Positions 19,327-27,975 of a stretch of 64,000 nt of DNA are shown here, piece after piece. The stretch lies in the NCBI RefSeq assembly GCF_900327275.1, contig NZ_LS398548.1, positions 1,426,001 to 1,490,000 of the forward strand, in the 5' to 3' direction. The position numbers were made by a program, and so were the translations under genes. This DNA is from Orientia tsutsugamushi (GTDB lineage: Bacteria > Pseudomonadota > Alphaproteobacteria > Rickettsiales > Rickettsiaceae). Position 1 is the stretch's first letter. Every line of letters starts with the position of its first letter. Under the pieces are notes generated by a model. That model did not search any database. It was not told the origin of the DNA and saw only the letters and a list, made by a program, of their open reading frames with translations.

Positions 19327-20892
19327 ATGCGCCCTGTAGTATTCGATTTTTTAACCAATGGTTGTAATTTTGTTAAAAATAATAGTAACAATAATGACAC
19401 AATATTTTATAACTTTATTGGAAATATCATTCCACCAGAATGGAGAAAGCTAACTGGAGATAATGGAAAAGCATTAAGTAAAACATCTAAACAGCTTTTA
19501 TCATTCATAGTATTTAGACTACATATCTATTACAACAAAGATATAGATGAATTACAGGAAAGTTATCAGCTTTATGAAGATAAGCTGAATGTTGGTCAAA
19601 GAAGAGTTAGGCAATGCTTAGTAGAATTAAGAGATGCAGGTTTTATTGAAATTGAAAATAGGACAATCATTAAAGACAATCTTAAGTTACGTAATGTCCC
19701 TTGCATAAAAATTCTGAAAAATTTTCAGCACTATAGCGAAAAAGGAAAAGAAGAAAATATAGCCTTACCAGAAAAAAAATTTCGTCCCAACCTGAAAGAA
19801 ATTTCAGGTCAACCTGAAACTTTTTTCAGGGACATATATAGATATATAAAAAAATCTAAAATATCTAGATCTACTGAAGGTGAGTTAGTAGAGAATAAAA
19901 AAAATGAAAATGAAGAACAAAATTTTCAAAATGTTGATGATTTTGAAAATGATATACAGACTTCAACTAAAAATTGCAATCAAGACATTAAATCACTAAT
20001 AACAAAGATTCTCAAGTCTTCGAATGGTAAAAAAGAATGGTTCAAAAGGTACAGGCTAGAAGACTTTTACCCACTAACACCAGAAGATGTAGTTACACTG
20101 CAACATAAGTCTGATAGAGGCTTTAACATATACTTTATCAACAAATTGCTATTAAAGCTAGCAGATCGATATTCAAATTATCATTTTGGCTGTAAGGCAT
20201 CAGTTCTAAACTATATAGCACAAGCGTTAGCAAATGAATTACGAACTACTGATCAGGCAAATAGCATCAACCGTAGATTTGATAACGTAGAAAAATCTAA
20301 TAAGGAAAAATATCTTACTCAAATTGAAACAAGCGCAAATCTTAGTAAGGAAAGTCAGTTGAAGCATAAAATTGCTGGTTCTTTTGAAGCAGCTATGGCT
20401 TATCAAATTTTGACTTCTTGTAGTTTTGGGCCAGCAGTTCGAACTAGGTTTTTTGTTAAGTTGCTTAAAAATATCACACTAACAGAATGTGATAGATCAA
20501 AGATATTACAAGCTGTACAAGATGTATATGGATACGAAATTCAAGAATTGCAAGTTACACCATTTGAGCAACCTACAACTGTTTCACAGAAACAAATCAA
20601 TGAAGAAGAGTATCTCTTGAATATCAGTAAACAACTGGGCTCTAACTCGACTTGGTACAAAGTACGAGAATCTTTAGTTACATGTTATGGTCAAGCTATC
20701 GGTAAATCATGGTTTAGCAAATTAGAAGTTATAAATGAAGATAGTGTTAACAAAAAAATATTCATCAAAGCAAAAACAGAATTTGAAGATAGTTACATCA
20801 GAGAGAACTATCTGAAAGATCTTGAGTCCTCTTTTAAAGCTCAAGGATTTTCTTTCGAGTTAGTTAAGCTTAGTAATTTTAATAAAATTTAA
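19327..20892 (+). CDS. Plasmid-type replication initiator, DnaA-like
   Basis: A 521-residue protein. Residues about 50-135 look like a winged-helix region (LNVGQRRVRQCLVELRDAGF). A charged linker and an all-helical middle part follow. The last ~90 residues resemble DnaA domain I, with W at STWYKVRESL, then GKSWFSKLEV and a KIFIKAKTEFEDSYIRENYL segment. No AAA+ Walker motifs are present, so it is not chromosomal DnaA. Similar DnaA-like proteins occur in Rickettsia plasmids and RAGEs. GGAGA precedes the ATG. dnaB follows after 8 bp, suggesting an initiator-helicase operon. The initiator role is inferred. Confidence 0.75.
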   Translation: MRPVVFDFLTNGCNFVKNNSNNNDTIFYNFIGNIIPPEWRKLTGDNGKALSKTSKQLLSFIVFRLHIYYNKDIDELQESYQLYEDKLNVGQRRVRQCLVELRDAGFIEIENRTIIKDNLKLRNVPCIKILKNFQHYSEKGKEENIALPEKKFRPNLKEISGQPETFFRDIYRYIKKSKISRSTEGELVENKKNENEEQNFQNVDDFENDIQTSTKNCNQDIKSLITKILKSSNGKKEWFKRYRLEDFYPLTPEDVVTLQHKSDRGFNIYFINKLLLKLADRYSNYHFGCKASVLNYIAQALANELRTTDQANSINRRFDNVEKSNKEKYLTQIETSANLSKESQLKHKIAGSFEAAMAYQILTSCSFGPAVRTRFFVKLLKNITLTECDRSKILQAVQDVYGYEIQELQVTPFEQPTTVSQKQINEEEYLLNISKQLGSNSTWYKVRESLVTCYGQAIGKSWFSKLEVINEDSVNKKIFIKAKTEFEDSYIRENYLKDLESSFKAQGFSFELVKLSNFNKI

Positions 20893-22313
20893 AGGGTGAT
20901 ATGGAAAAAGATCTTGCAAAGATTGCTCCAAGTAATATTCAGGCAGAGCAAATGATACTTGGGGCAATTCTGATTAACAATCGTGCGCTATATAACATTA
21001 ACGAATTTTTACTGCCGGAACATTTTTATGAACCATTACATGGCAAAATATACAAGTCAATTAATCTCATTATTAGTAAAGGAATTAGTGCTACTGTAAT
21101 TTCGCTCAAAAATATGCTAGGCAATGAACCCTCATTTGATGAAATAGGTGGAGTAGATTATCTAGCTAAACTTACAACTTTAGCATTAAGTATAGTTAAT
21201 GTTAATGAGTACGGCAAAATAGTATATGACCTTGCGCTGCGGCGTTATTTAATTGAAATTGGAGAAAAAATAGTAACAAATGCGTATTCTTCTACTTTAG
21301 CAGATTTAGCTATAAGTCAGATCGAAACTGCTGAATCTCAATTATATGATCTAGGTGCAAGAGGAACTTTAAGTAAAGGATTTACAAAATTACAAACTTC
21401 AATTGAAGAATCATGGACATCAATTTCATCTGCTATTAAAAATAAAAACTCTATTAACGGTATTAGTAGTGGACTACTTGACCTTGATTCAAAGCTTGGA
21501 GGATTTAAAAATTCTGACCTAATAATATTAGCTGGCAGACCTTCAATGGGTAAAACTGCTTTAGGAGTTAACTTAGCAATAAATGCTTGTAAATATTTTC
21601 TTACTCAAAAAAATACTAAAGATAATGTAGTACCATCAGTTGGATTCTTTTCTTTAGAAATGTCATCTCAGCAAATCTCTACTCGAATTCTTTCTATAGA
21701 ATCTGAAATTAATAGCTCTGCATTATTTAACGGTAAAATAGGTGAACAAGATGTTGATAAGTTGAAGACTGTACAAGATGAAATACAAAAGTGGAATTTT
21801 TTTATAGATGATGCTCCGGCAATCTCAATATCTGCAATTAGATCTCGAGCTCGTAGACTTAAACGTACACATAATTTAGCAATATTATTTATTGATTATT
21901 TACAGCTAATAAAAATTGATTCCAGAGGAAGTCAGTATAATCGAGTACAGGAGATTTCTGAAATTACTCAGAGCTTAAAAGCTCTTGCAAAAGAACTTAA
22001 TATTCCAGTAATTGCATTATCTCAATTGTCTAGAGCTGTAGAACAAAGGACAGATAAAAAGCCTATTCTCTCAGATCTACGAGAATCAGGTTCAATTGAA
22101 CAGGATGCAGATATTGTAATGCTCATATATCGGGACGAATATTATCTATCTAGATCAGAACCAGATCCAGGTACTCGAGAACACATAGAATGGAAAGCTA
22201 GACAAAATAAATGTTATAACACTGCTGAAATAATTGTTGCTAAACACCGTAATGGTCCGGTTGGTACAGTGAAGTTGCACTATAATAGTAGGTATTCTAA
22301 ATTTGGCAATATT
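20747..22313 (+). repeat. Right arm of ~1.56-kb inverted repeat
   Basis: Partner of the arm at 17578-19142. It spans the last ~150 bp of the DnaA-like gene, the 8-bp junction and nearly all of dnaB. Here both reading frames are complete, so this is probably the original arm. Confidence 0.9.
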
Positions 22314-22337
22314 GTTAAAAACTATCAGCAAGCTTAA
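20901..22337 (+). CDS. dnaB: Replicative DNA helicase DnaB, copy 2 (complete C-terminus)
   Basis: The 478-residue helicase has the same motif set as copy 1: AGRPSMGKTA for ATP binding, SLEMSSQQISTR, LFIDYLQLI and the C-terminal GTVKLHYNSRYSKFGN normal for DnaB. It begins 8 bp after the DnaA-like gene with a GGGTG-type ribosome-binding site, so it is probably loaded by that initiator. I cannot tell from this window whether the chromosome has a separate housekeeping dnaB. Confidence 0.92.
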   Translation: MEKDLAKIAPSNIQAEQMILGAILINNRALYNINEFLLPEHFYEPLHGKIYKSINLIISKGISATVISLKNMLGNEPSFDEIGGVDYLAKLTTLALSIVNVNEYGKIVYDLALRRYLIEIGEKIVTNAYSSTLADLAISQIETAESQLYDLGARGTLSKGFTKLQTSIEESWTSISSAIKNKNSINGISSGLLDLDSKLGGFKNSDLIILAGRPSMGKTALGVNLAINACKYFLTQKNTKDNVVPSVGFFSLEMSSQQISTRILSIESEINSSALFNGKIGEQDVDKLKTVQDEIQKWNFFIDDAPAISISAIRSRARRLKRTHNLAILFIDYLQLIKIDSRGSQYNRVQEISEITQSLKALAKELNIPVIALSQLSRAVEQRTDKKPILSDLRESGSIEQDADIVMLIYRDEYYLSRSEPDPGTREHIEWKARQNKCYNTAEIIVAKHRNGPVGTVKLHYNSRYSKFGNIVKNYQQA

Positions 22338-22480
22338 TAAACACTAGATTATGCATAAGATGAAAAAATGCTGGTCCAAAAAAAAAATTACAGCAAAATT
22401 TTACTCATTAACACCAGAGATATGCAACGTAAGGTTAGTTTTAGCATCGTGATAACTGAATTCAAAAAATTTATAATTTA

Positions 22481-22552
22481 ATTTGCTTCTTTTCCAGTTT
22501 TTATCTGGGATTGGAGTATACAAAAAGTTTAAATTATGGTATAATTTATTAA
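22481..22552 (+). promoter_or_regulatory. Conserved upstream module of the first HD hydrolase gene
   Basis: ATTTGCTTCTTTTCCAG, an inverted repeat CCAG-N7-CTGG, a GTATAC-like stretch and TATAAT at 22540. The whole ~70 bp recurs almost unchanged at 27186-27258 before the paralogous gene. TATAAT is a plausible -10 box, but no good -35 is visible. A GGAGGTGG ribosome-binding site follows at 22562. The rest of the spacer 22338-22480 is featureless. Confidence 0.55.
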
Positions 22553-22572
22553 TAACCATTTGGAGGTGGCCA

Positions 22573-23148
22573 ATGATAGATTTTTATAGTGAGAGCTTAA
22601 TAAATAAGCTGTTCAGAACCAACATAAGATTTAACACCAAAATTGATCTTGATAAAGTTGAAAGAGCAATAAAATATGCTAAAAAATATCATGGTCAGCA
22701 AAAGAGAGATACTGGAGAACTCTACTACACACATCCATTAGAAGTAGCGTACATGGTATCAGACTACAGCTCTGAAACAGATACAATTATTACTGCAATA
22801 CTACATGATACCATCGAAGACACAACACTAACTAAAGAAAGAATAAGGTACGAATTTGGTGCTAATATTGCAGAACAGGTTTCAGACCTTACCAGAGTTA
22901 GGGATAATAAGAAAATCAGTGCTATGGAAATGATACAAATATTACGCAGCCAAAATAAAACAGAACTATTACTGATCAAACTTTTTGATAGATTCCATAA
23001 TATTACAACTATATTCATCAAACCTCCTCACAAAAGGCAAGAAATAATATTTGAAACTCAGCAAGAATTTATAGCTCTTGCTGAATACCTTAAACTACCA
23101 GAGATAGGAGAACGCTTAAGCGAATATTGTAAACTTCATGCTAGTTAA
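22573..23148 (+). CDS. Stand-alone HD (p)ppGpp hydrolase-like protein (SpoT/MESH type), copy 1
   Basis: A 191-residue HD-domain protein resembling the hydrolase half of RelA/SpoT. Visible are His40 (KYHGQQKRDTGELY), His54 (THPLEVA), the HD pair with ED (ILHDTIEDT, 77-85) and LFDRFHNI in place of the usual LADRLHNM. The synthetase and TGS/ACT domains are absent. It would degrade the (p)ppGpp alarmone if active. The start is ATG 22573, behind strong GGAGG and matching its paralogue at 27279. A longer in-frame start at 22483 would place the promoter-like module inside the gene. RAGE cargo. Confidence 0.85.
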   Translation: MIDFYSESLINKLFRTNIRFNTKIDLDKVERAIKYAKKYHGQQKRDTGELYYTHPLEVAYMVSDYSSETDTIITAILHDTIEDTTLTKERIRYEFGANIAEQVSDLTRVRDNKKISAMEMIQILRSQNKTELLLIKLFDRFHNITTIFIKPPHKRQEIIFETQQEFIALAEYLKLPEIGERLSEYCKLHAS

Positions 23149-23185
23149 AATGTAGTAAATAATTGAGAATGAAAGGATTAAATAT

Positions 23186-23830
23186 ATGATATTAAAATCT
23201 AAGACTAAGTATACCTTACATAGCGCTATTCAAGATGGTGATATTAAAAAAGTGAAGCAGCTTATTAATAAGGATAGTACACTTGTCAATTCAAAATATA
23301 AAGACGGTACTACAGCTTTATCTGTAGCTTTGAAATATAAGAATCTACCTATTGCCGAGATTTTACTAAGCAATGGAGCTAACGTAAACGCACAAGATAA
23401 TGATGGGCATACTGCTTTACATCTCGTTGTTGACACAATTCAAGTATATTATGAATTTTTCGAAAAATATCCTACCTATTGCAATGATCATATAGCATTA
23501 CTGCTAAAATATAATGCTGATGTAAATATCGAGAATAATCAAGGTAATACACCTTTATCTGATGCTGTTGAATGCAGATGTGTAGAACCTTTAGCAATTA
23601 TGCTAAAACATAATTCTACTGGTGTTAATAAAAAATATGATGAAGGAGAAACACTACTACATATTGCTGTTCGTAATAAAATCATAGATATTATACAGCT
23701 TTTGATTGATTATGGAGCAGATATTGATGCAAAAGATGATAACGGCATGACTACTATAGATTATGCTGCTAAAAGCGGTAATGCAGATATATTCAACTTT
23801 CTAACGGAACAATGGGTCCCATGGTATTAG
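23186..23830 (+). CDS. Ankyrin-repeat protein (RAGE cargo)
   Basis: A 214-residue protein made almost wholly of five or six ankyrin repeats (GANVNAQDNDGHTALHL, GETLLHIAVRNK, GADIDAKDDNGMTTIDYA). It lacks the F-box-like tail of the ankyrin protein at 10.8-12.3 kb, and it has no signal peptide. AAAGGA precedes the ATG. It lies 37 bp after the HD hydrolase gene and may share its transcript. Ankyrin proteins of this organism often act on host proteins. No target can be read from the sequence. Confidence 0.88.
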   Translation: MILKSKTKYTLHSAIQDGDIKKVKQLINKDSTLVNSKYKDGTTALSVALKYKNLPIAEILLSNGANVNAQDNDGHTALHLVVDTIQVYYEFFEKYPTYCNDHIALLLKYNADVNIENNQGNTPLSDAVECRCVEPLAIMLKHNSTGVNKKYDEGETLLHIAVRNKIIDIIQLLIDYGADIDAKDDNGMTTIDYAAKSGNADIFNFLTEQWVPWY

Positions 23831-23877
23831 GTTTCAACAGATAGCTAATATGTTAATGCTAATAAAGAGAAGTTAAT

Positions 23878-24384
23878 ATGAATGTTTTGAAATCACTTTT
23901 ACAACCGTGTTATGCTGTTGTAATGCTAATATCTGTTGTATTATTTTCACCATCGATATGTACAGCAAATAATAATATAAAATTCAATTCTTCTAAAGTT
24001 AGTGTTGATACTTCACAATTCTATATAAAATTTTCAACTGGTATTGCTACTAACTACGACACATTAGAAGCTGGAATTGGTTATAGATTAGATCGGCACA
24101 GAATGGATGTAAGATTAGGATTTATGTGTCATCACAACTGTAGAGATAACTTTGTTCAAGGAAATTATTATTACAATATAATTGAAGGTAACAAAGCATC
24201 AATTGTTGTTACAGGTGGCCTAGTATCAGTTCTCAAGTCTTATAGTGATATTGGAGTAGACTTGGGAGTTGGTACAACAATAAACTTATCAAGAGATACA
24301 TATTTAGACATTGAATGTAGCACAATTGCTAACTATAGACCACTTCCTATTCATATACGATTTGGATTGCGGGTTCACATTTAA
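23878..24384 (+). CDS. Exported beta-rich protein of unknown function
   Basis: 168 residues with a clear signal peptide (hydrophobic 12-28, likely cleaved after SICTA-N). The mature part is rich in alternating aromatic/glycine strands (GIGYRLDRHRMDVRLGF, GGLVSVLKSYSDIGVDLGVG) and ends in HIRFGLRVHI. This resembles a small outer-membrane beta-barrel, although the last residue is Ile rather than Phe. I do not recognise the family. AGAGAAG precedes the ATG. It sits between the ankyrin gene and the convergent methyltransferase. Confidence 0.6.
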   Translation: MNVLKSLLQPCYAVVMLISVVLFSPSICTANNNIKFNSSKVSVDTSQFYIKFSTGIATNYDTLEAGIGYRLDRHRMDVRLGFMCHHNCRDNFVQGNYYYNIIEGNKASIVVTGGLVSVLKSYSDIGVDLGVGTTINLSRDTYLDIECSTIANYRPLPIHIRFGLRVHI

Positions 24385-24387
24385 TAA

Positions 24388-25197
24388 CTAGCAAGTTTTA
24401 TAGTTAGTAATGATTAGCTCATTAACAGGATTGCGTTGTTCATTGATTGAGTATACGACTGTAACGGTATTGATATTAAAATCTTTGTATAAGTCTCTAA
24501 TAAAGGCAGTATTATTATTTGAGATCATAATCTTAACACCTTTATTTGTTAATTCTTGGACAAAATCCCGTAATCTAATTTGATCTTTTTCATCAAATGG
24601 AAGTCTAGTATAGAACCTTTCTCCAGATTTATGATAAGGAGGATCAAAATAAACAAAGTCATTTTGTTGAGGCTCTATAAATGAAAAATCTGTAGCATAA
24701 ATTGATACACCATGTAGAAGGTTGCTGCATTGGTTTATTCTAGATGCAATGTGGAGTTTAATGTAGCATTCACCAGAAAATGTTTGAGCAGATTGTCCGT
24801 TTTTGTAGACTCTATAAATTCCTCTAAAAGAATATTTATTAAGATATATAAATTTTGCGGTAATTTCATTCGGATTATTACTATATTTGTTTTTAACTTT
24901 ATAATAATAATCCTTCGAATGATGTTTGTGATATAAACTCAGTAATCTATTGACCTCATTAGGATTATTTTTAACAGCATTATAGCTAGTAATTAAATCG
25001 AGATTGATGTCAGACAAAAAACATTGTTTAAAAAGATGCCTAACTTGAAAAAATAAAGCACCTCCACCAAGGAATGGTTCATAGTAATTATAGTGTGGAC
25101 CTTGAGGAAGATGTTCTATTAATTTATTAACAATTCTTCGTTTACTACCAATCCAATGAAGAAAAGGCTTAGACTTATTAGCAACAGCTACTGACAC
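24388..25197 (-). CDS. dam: D12-class N6-adenine DNA methyltransferase (Dam-like)
   Basis: S-adenosylmethionine-dependent enzyme that methylates adenine in DNA. The 269 residues contain the substrate-loop start FLHWIGSKRR (12-21), the AdoMet-binding PFLGGGALFF (41-50), NKYSFRGIYRVYKNG (120-134) and the catalytic DPPY (185-188). GTG at 25197 is the only reasonable start. The motif order is that of Dam/DpnM enzymes. No restriction partner is adjacent, so it looks like an orphan methylase, a regular cargo of these elements. The recognition site cannot be inferred. Confidence 0.88.
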   Translation of the reverse strand: MSVAVANKSKPFLHWIGSKRRIVNKLIEHLPQGPHYNYYEPFLGGGALFFQVRHLFKQCFLSDINLDLITSYNAVKNNPNEVNRLLSLYHKHHSKDYYYKVKNKYSNNPNEITAKFIYLNKYSFRGIYRVYKNGQSAQTFSGECYIKLHIASRINQCSNLLHGVSIYATDFSFIEPQQNDFVYFDPPYHKSGERFYTRLPFDEKDQIRLRDFVQELTNKGVKIMISNNNTAFIRDLYKDFNINTVTVVYSINEQRNPVNELIITNYKTC

Positions 25198-25570
25198 ATG
25201 AAGTTTAATTAATTTCTGTTAGTTGAATCTCTATTGAGATTATACCAGAAAACAGCTTGTAATGCTAGTAATAATAACGCTTACAAGACTTTTTATGTAT
25301 CCTTTTTGAATAAGATTTATTATTGATTATAACCATAAGTAAGGAATGTAATAATTTTACATCAACATTAGATTATTATGCAAAAATTTAACCTAAAAAT
25401 TAAAAGATTTTAATAGACTAATAAAAATTATAATGCTACTCTATACCTTATATTATCTAGGTTTCAAAACTTTGATGATAATGATCTGAAGATTAAATAA
25501 AACAAAGGGTTGAACTTTTGGAATTAATCTTCAGAAACCATTTTTTAAACAAAAACAGTAGGGGAATTCT
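25198..25570. other. Intergenic region between divergent dam and ATPase genes
   Basis: 373 bp of A+T-rich sequence. It must contain promoters for both directions, but no clear pair, repeat or small gene stands out. AGGGGA just before 25571 is the ribosome-binding site of the next gene. Confidence 0.4.
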
Positions 25571-26299
25571 ATGCCTATTGAAGACGAAGGTCAAAATAAA
25601 ATCAATAAATTAACCGAAAAATTATCTACAGAGGGAATTAATAGCACAACAATAAAACAAATAGACGCTGAATTGCAAAAACTATACTGTCAGCTAGAGG
25701 AATCTGGGCAAGTAAGCATAAAACTCATAGATTGGATACAATATTTTAGGCGAATCGTAAATAACTATGATAAAAAAAAGGTAAATATAATAGCTTCTCT
25801 AAATGGAATAATTTTTTTATTTAGACAATACATAGCATCAACAAATATAAGGATTGAAACATTTAATATAGAACCGCTAATAAATAATACTGTTATCAGA
25901 ATGAGGGAACATTTTGAAAATGAGAATATAAAGCTAAATGTTCAAAATGACATAAAGACGGTTCTGATTGGAGATAGTTTTCGAATAAAAGCAGTAATAA
26001 GTCAGTTAATTGGTAGTGCTATTATAAATAGCAGCAAAAATAGCAAGATTACTATTAACCTCAATCAGTATTCAGAAATATTACAATTTACAGTACAAAA
26101 CATAGGACTAAGCACTTCTAAAGAAAAATTAGAAAGAATAAATGCTGAACTAGAGAATACGAATTTGGTAATGTATCAAGAACTAGGAGAAGGATTAGCA
26201 TTTATAAAACATCTTACACATCAGATGAAAGGAAATCTACGAGTGAAAGAGCGCAATAATTATGTAACTTTTTCATTTGATGTACCAACAATAGTTTGA
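25571..26299 (+). CDS. Histidine-kinase-like ATPase, degenerate, copy 1
   Basis: 242 residues with the architecture of a sensor kinase transmitter module: a helical N-terminal part, then a HATPase-like part with an SQLIGSAIINSSK stretch in place of the N-box NLIGNAIKFT. The G1 box DxGxGI has become NIGLSTS. No phospho-acceptor His in an SHELRTP context is visible, and there are no membrane segments. Catalysis is therefore doubtful, so it may bind a partner instead. It is 21 bp upstream of a paralogue and likely cotranscribed. Similar genes are standard RAGE cargo. Confidence 0.65.
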   Translation: MPIEDEGQNKINKLTEKLSTEGINSTTIKQIDAELQKLYCQLEESGQVSIKLIDWIQYFRRIVNNYDKKKVNIIASLNGIIFLFRQYIASTNIRIETFNIEPLINNTVIRMREHFENENIKLNVQNDIKTVLIGDSFRIKAVISQLIGSAIINSSKNSKITINLNQYSEILQFTVQNIGLSTSKEKLERINAELENTNLVMYQELGEGLAFIKHLTHQMKGNLRVKERNNYVTFSFDVPTIV

Positions 26300-26320
26300 A
26301 TTATTCTTTAGGAGAATGCT

Positions 26321-27178
26321 ATGAAAGAAAAGAAGAAAACAATTAACCAATGGATGGTACAAATTCCTCCAATACCAATTAAGTTGGTGAATGGAGAGAG
26401 TGAGAATATCGATGAATATATGGAAATAATAACAAAGCTAAGAAAAGCGAAGTATCAGGTCGAGGTAGCTGAATCATTGAAAGAATATTGTACAGATTTA
26501 ATACAGGAGATTAAATATAGATTTAATATTGCAACGAGTGAAATTGCAAGGCTAGCAAGCGAGATCATGTTAAATGATTCGGAAAATAAAGATAAGCTGA
26601 AAACAATATTAAATCGATCAACAAATCTTCAAGAGTACTGTAATGATGTAGTTTACACGCTTAGAAGCGAAATTGAGAATGAAAATTTATGTTTAAAAAA
26701 ATTTAGCATACAAAAGCTAGTAAAGAATGCCGTTAGGCGACTAGAAGACATTGCAAAAGAGAAAGATATAAAAATCAATTACAATTTTCAGTACAAAATG
26801 AAGGATATTGTGATTGGAAATAGTGATCATTTACAGGCTATATTAAGTCAATTAATAGGAAGCGTCATTAGATTTAATCACAGCTGCCAGGTTATAATTA
26901 CAGTTCATTTGTTTACTGTAAAAAATTATATAAAAAGCGATAACATACTACAATTTAGAATACACGATACAGGAAGCGGTATTTCAAAAGAAAAATTAGG
27001 GAATATAAAAGCTAAATTAGCTGATTTTGAATTGGTACGAGACTATCCGCTAATGCTGGAATCAGGATTATGGTTTGTAAATTACCTTATTAATCAACTT
27101 AATGGAGAAATGGAAATAGAAAGCGAAAAAGACAAGTTTACAACCATTACTTGCAATATTCCAGTACAACTTTTTTAA
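26321..27178 (+). CDS. Histidine-kinase-like ATPase, copy 2
   Basis: 285 residues, paralogous to the preceding gene. The G1 box is preserved (HDTGSGISKEKLG) and ESGLWFVNYLINQLNGEM matches the G2 region, so nucleotide may still bind. The N-box Asn is replaced by Ser (LIGSVIRFN). The helix where the acceptor His should be reads DLIQEIKYRFNIATSEI, with Tyr at the His position. There is no receiver domain and no transmembrane segment. AGGAGA precedes the ATG. Function unknown; a pseudo-kinase role is inference. Confidence 0.68.
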   Translation: MKEKKKTINQWMVQIPPIPIKLVNGESENIDEYMEIITKLRKAKYQVEVAESLKEYCTDLIQEIKYRFNIATSEIARLASEIMLNDSENKDKLKTILNRSTNLQEYCNDVVYTLRSEIENENLCLKKFSIQKLVKNAVRRLEDIAKEKDIKINYNFQYKMKDIVIGNSDHLQAILSQLIGSVIRFNHSCQVIITVHLFTVKNYIKSDNILQFRIHDTGSGISKEKLGNIKAKLADFELVRDYPLMLESGLWFVNYLINQLNGEMEIESEKDKFTTITCNIPVQLF

Positions 27179-27185
27179 TCAAATT

Positions 27186-27258
27186 AATTCGCTTCTTTCC
27201 CAGTTTTTATCTGGGATTGAAGTATATAAAAAGTTTAATTTATTGTATAATTTATTAA
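27186..27258 (+). promoter_or_regulatory. Conserved upstream module of the second HD hydrolase gene
   Basis: Near-duplicate of 22481-22552. It contains the inverted repeat CCCAG-TTTTTAT-CTGGG (27199-27215) and, 30 bp later, TATAAT (27246-27251) as a plausible -10 box. The conservation of both the palindrome and its spacing to TATAAT suggests an operator. Confidence 0.55.
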
Positions 27259-27278
27259 AGATTATTTAGAGATGAAAA

Positions 27279-27857
27279 ATGATAGACTTTTATAGCGAAA
27301 GCTTACTAAATAAGCTGTTTGAAACCAACGTAAGATTTGACACTAAAATTGATCTTGATAAAGTTGAAAAAGCAATATTTTATGCTAAAAAATATCATGG
27401 TCAGCAAAAGAGAGATACAGGAGAACTATACTACACACATCCATTAGAAGTAGCTTATATGGTTGCATACTACAGCTTTGAAACAGATACGATTATTACA
27501 GCAATACTACATGATACCATCGAAGACACAACACTAACTAAAGAAAAAATAGGTCAAGAATTTGGTCATAATATTGCAGAACAGGTTTCAGATCTCACCA
27601 GGATTAAGGATAATAAAAAAATCAGTTCTAGAGAAATGATTCAAACATTTTATAGACAAAATAAAACAGAACTATTATTAATTAAGCTTTTCGACCGATT
27701 CCATAATATTCAGACTGTATCAATAAAACCTTATGAAAAAAGACAAGAAATCATACTAGAAACGCAGCAAGAATTTATACCTCTTGCTGAATATCTTAAA
27801 CTACAAGAAATTGCTATAGAGCTAAATAAATACTGTGAGCTTTATACTACCAAATAA
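27279..27857 (+). CDS. Stand-alone HD (p)ppGpp hydrolase-like protein, copy 2
   Basis: 192 residues, paralogue of the protein at 22573. It keeps all hydrolase signatures: KYHGQQKRDTGELYY, THPLEVAYM, AILHDTIEDTTLT and KLFDRFHNI. It lacks synthetase and regulatory domains. The strongly conserved N-terminus (MIDFYSES) fixes the start at ATG 27279. Divergence is concentrated in the C-terminal third. It follows the two kinase-like genes and has its own conserved upstream module. Confidence 0.85.
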   Translation: MIDFYSESLLNKLFETNVRFDTKIDLDKVEKAIFYAKKYHGQQKRDTGELYYTHPLEVAYMVAYYSFETDTIITAILHDTIEDTTLTKEKIGQEFGHNIAEQVSDLTRIKDNKKISSREMIQTFYRQNKTELLLIKLFDRFHNIQTVSIKPYEKRQEIILETQQEFIPLAEYLKLQEIAIELNKYCELYTTK

Positions 27858-27975
27858 GCTAAAGTTTAATAGGTGGTTAATGTAGTGAATTGCAGAAATT
27901 AAAATTCAATAAGAGAATGTTCATATAAGTTATTTTGTTGTATAATTTAAAAAGAATAGAAAATATGAAAAACAT

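Noticed and set aside
19327-20892. Chromosomal DnaA
   Set aside because: There is no Walker A/B or DnaA-box-binding domain IV signature; only a domain I-like part is visible.
22483-22572. N-terminal extension of the first HD hydrolase
   Set aside because: It would translate the conserved promoter-like module. The paralogue starts at the equivalent of 22573, behind GGAGG.
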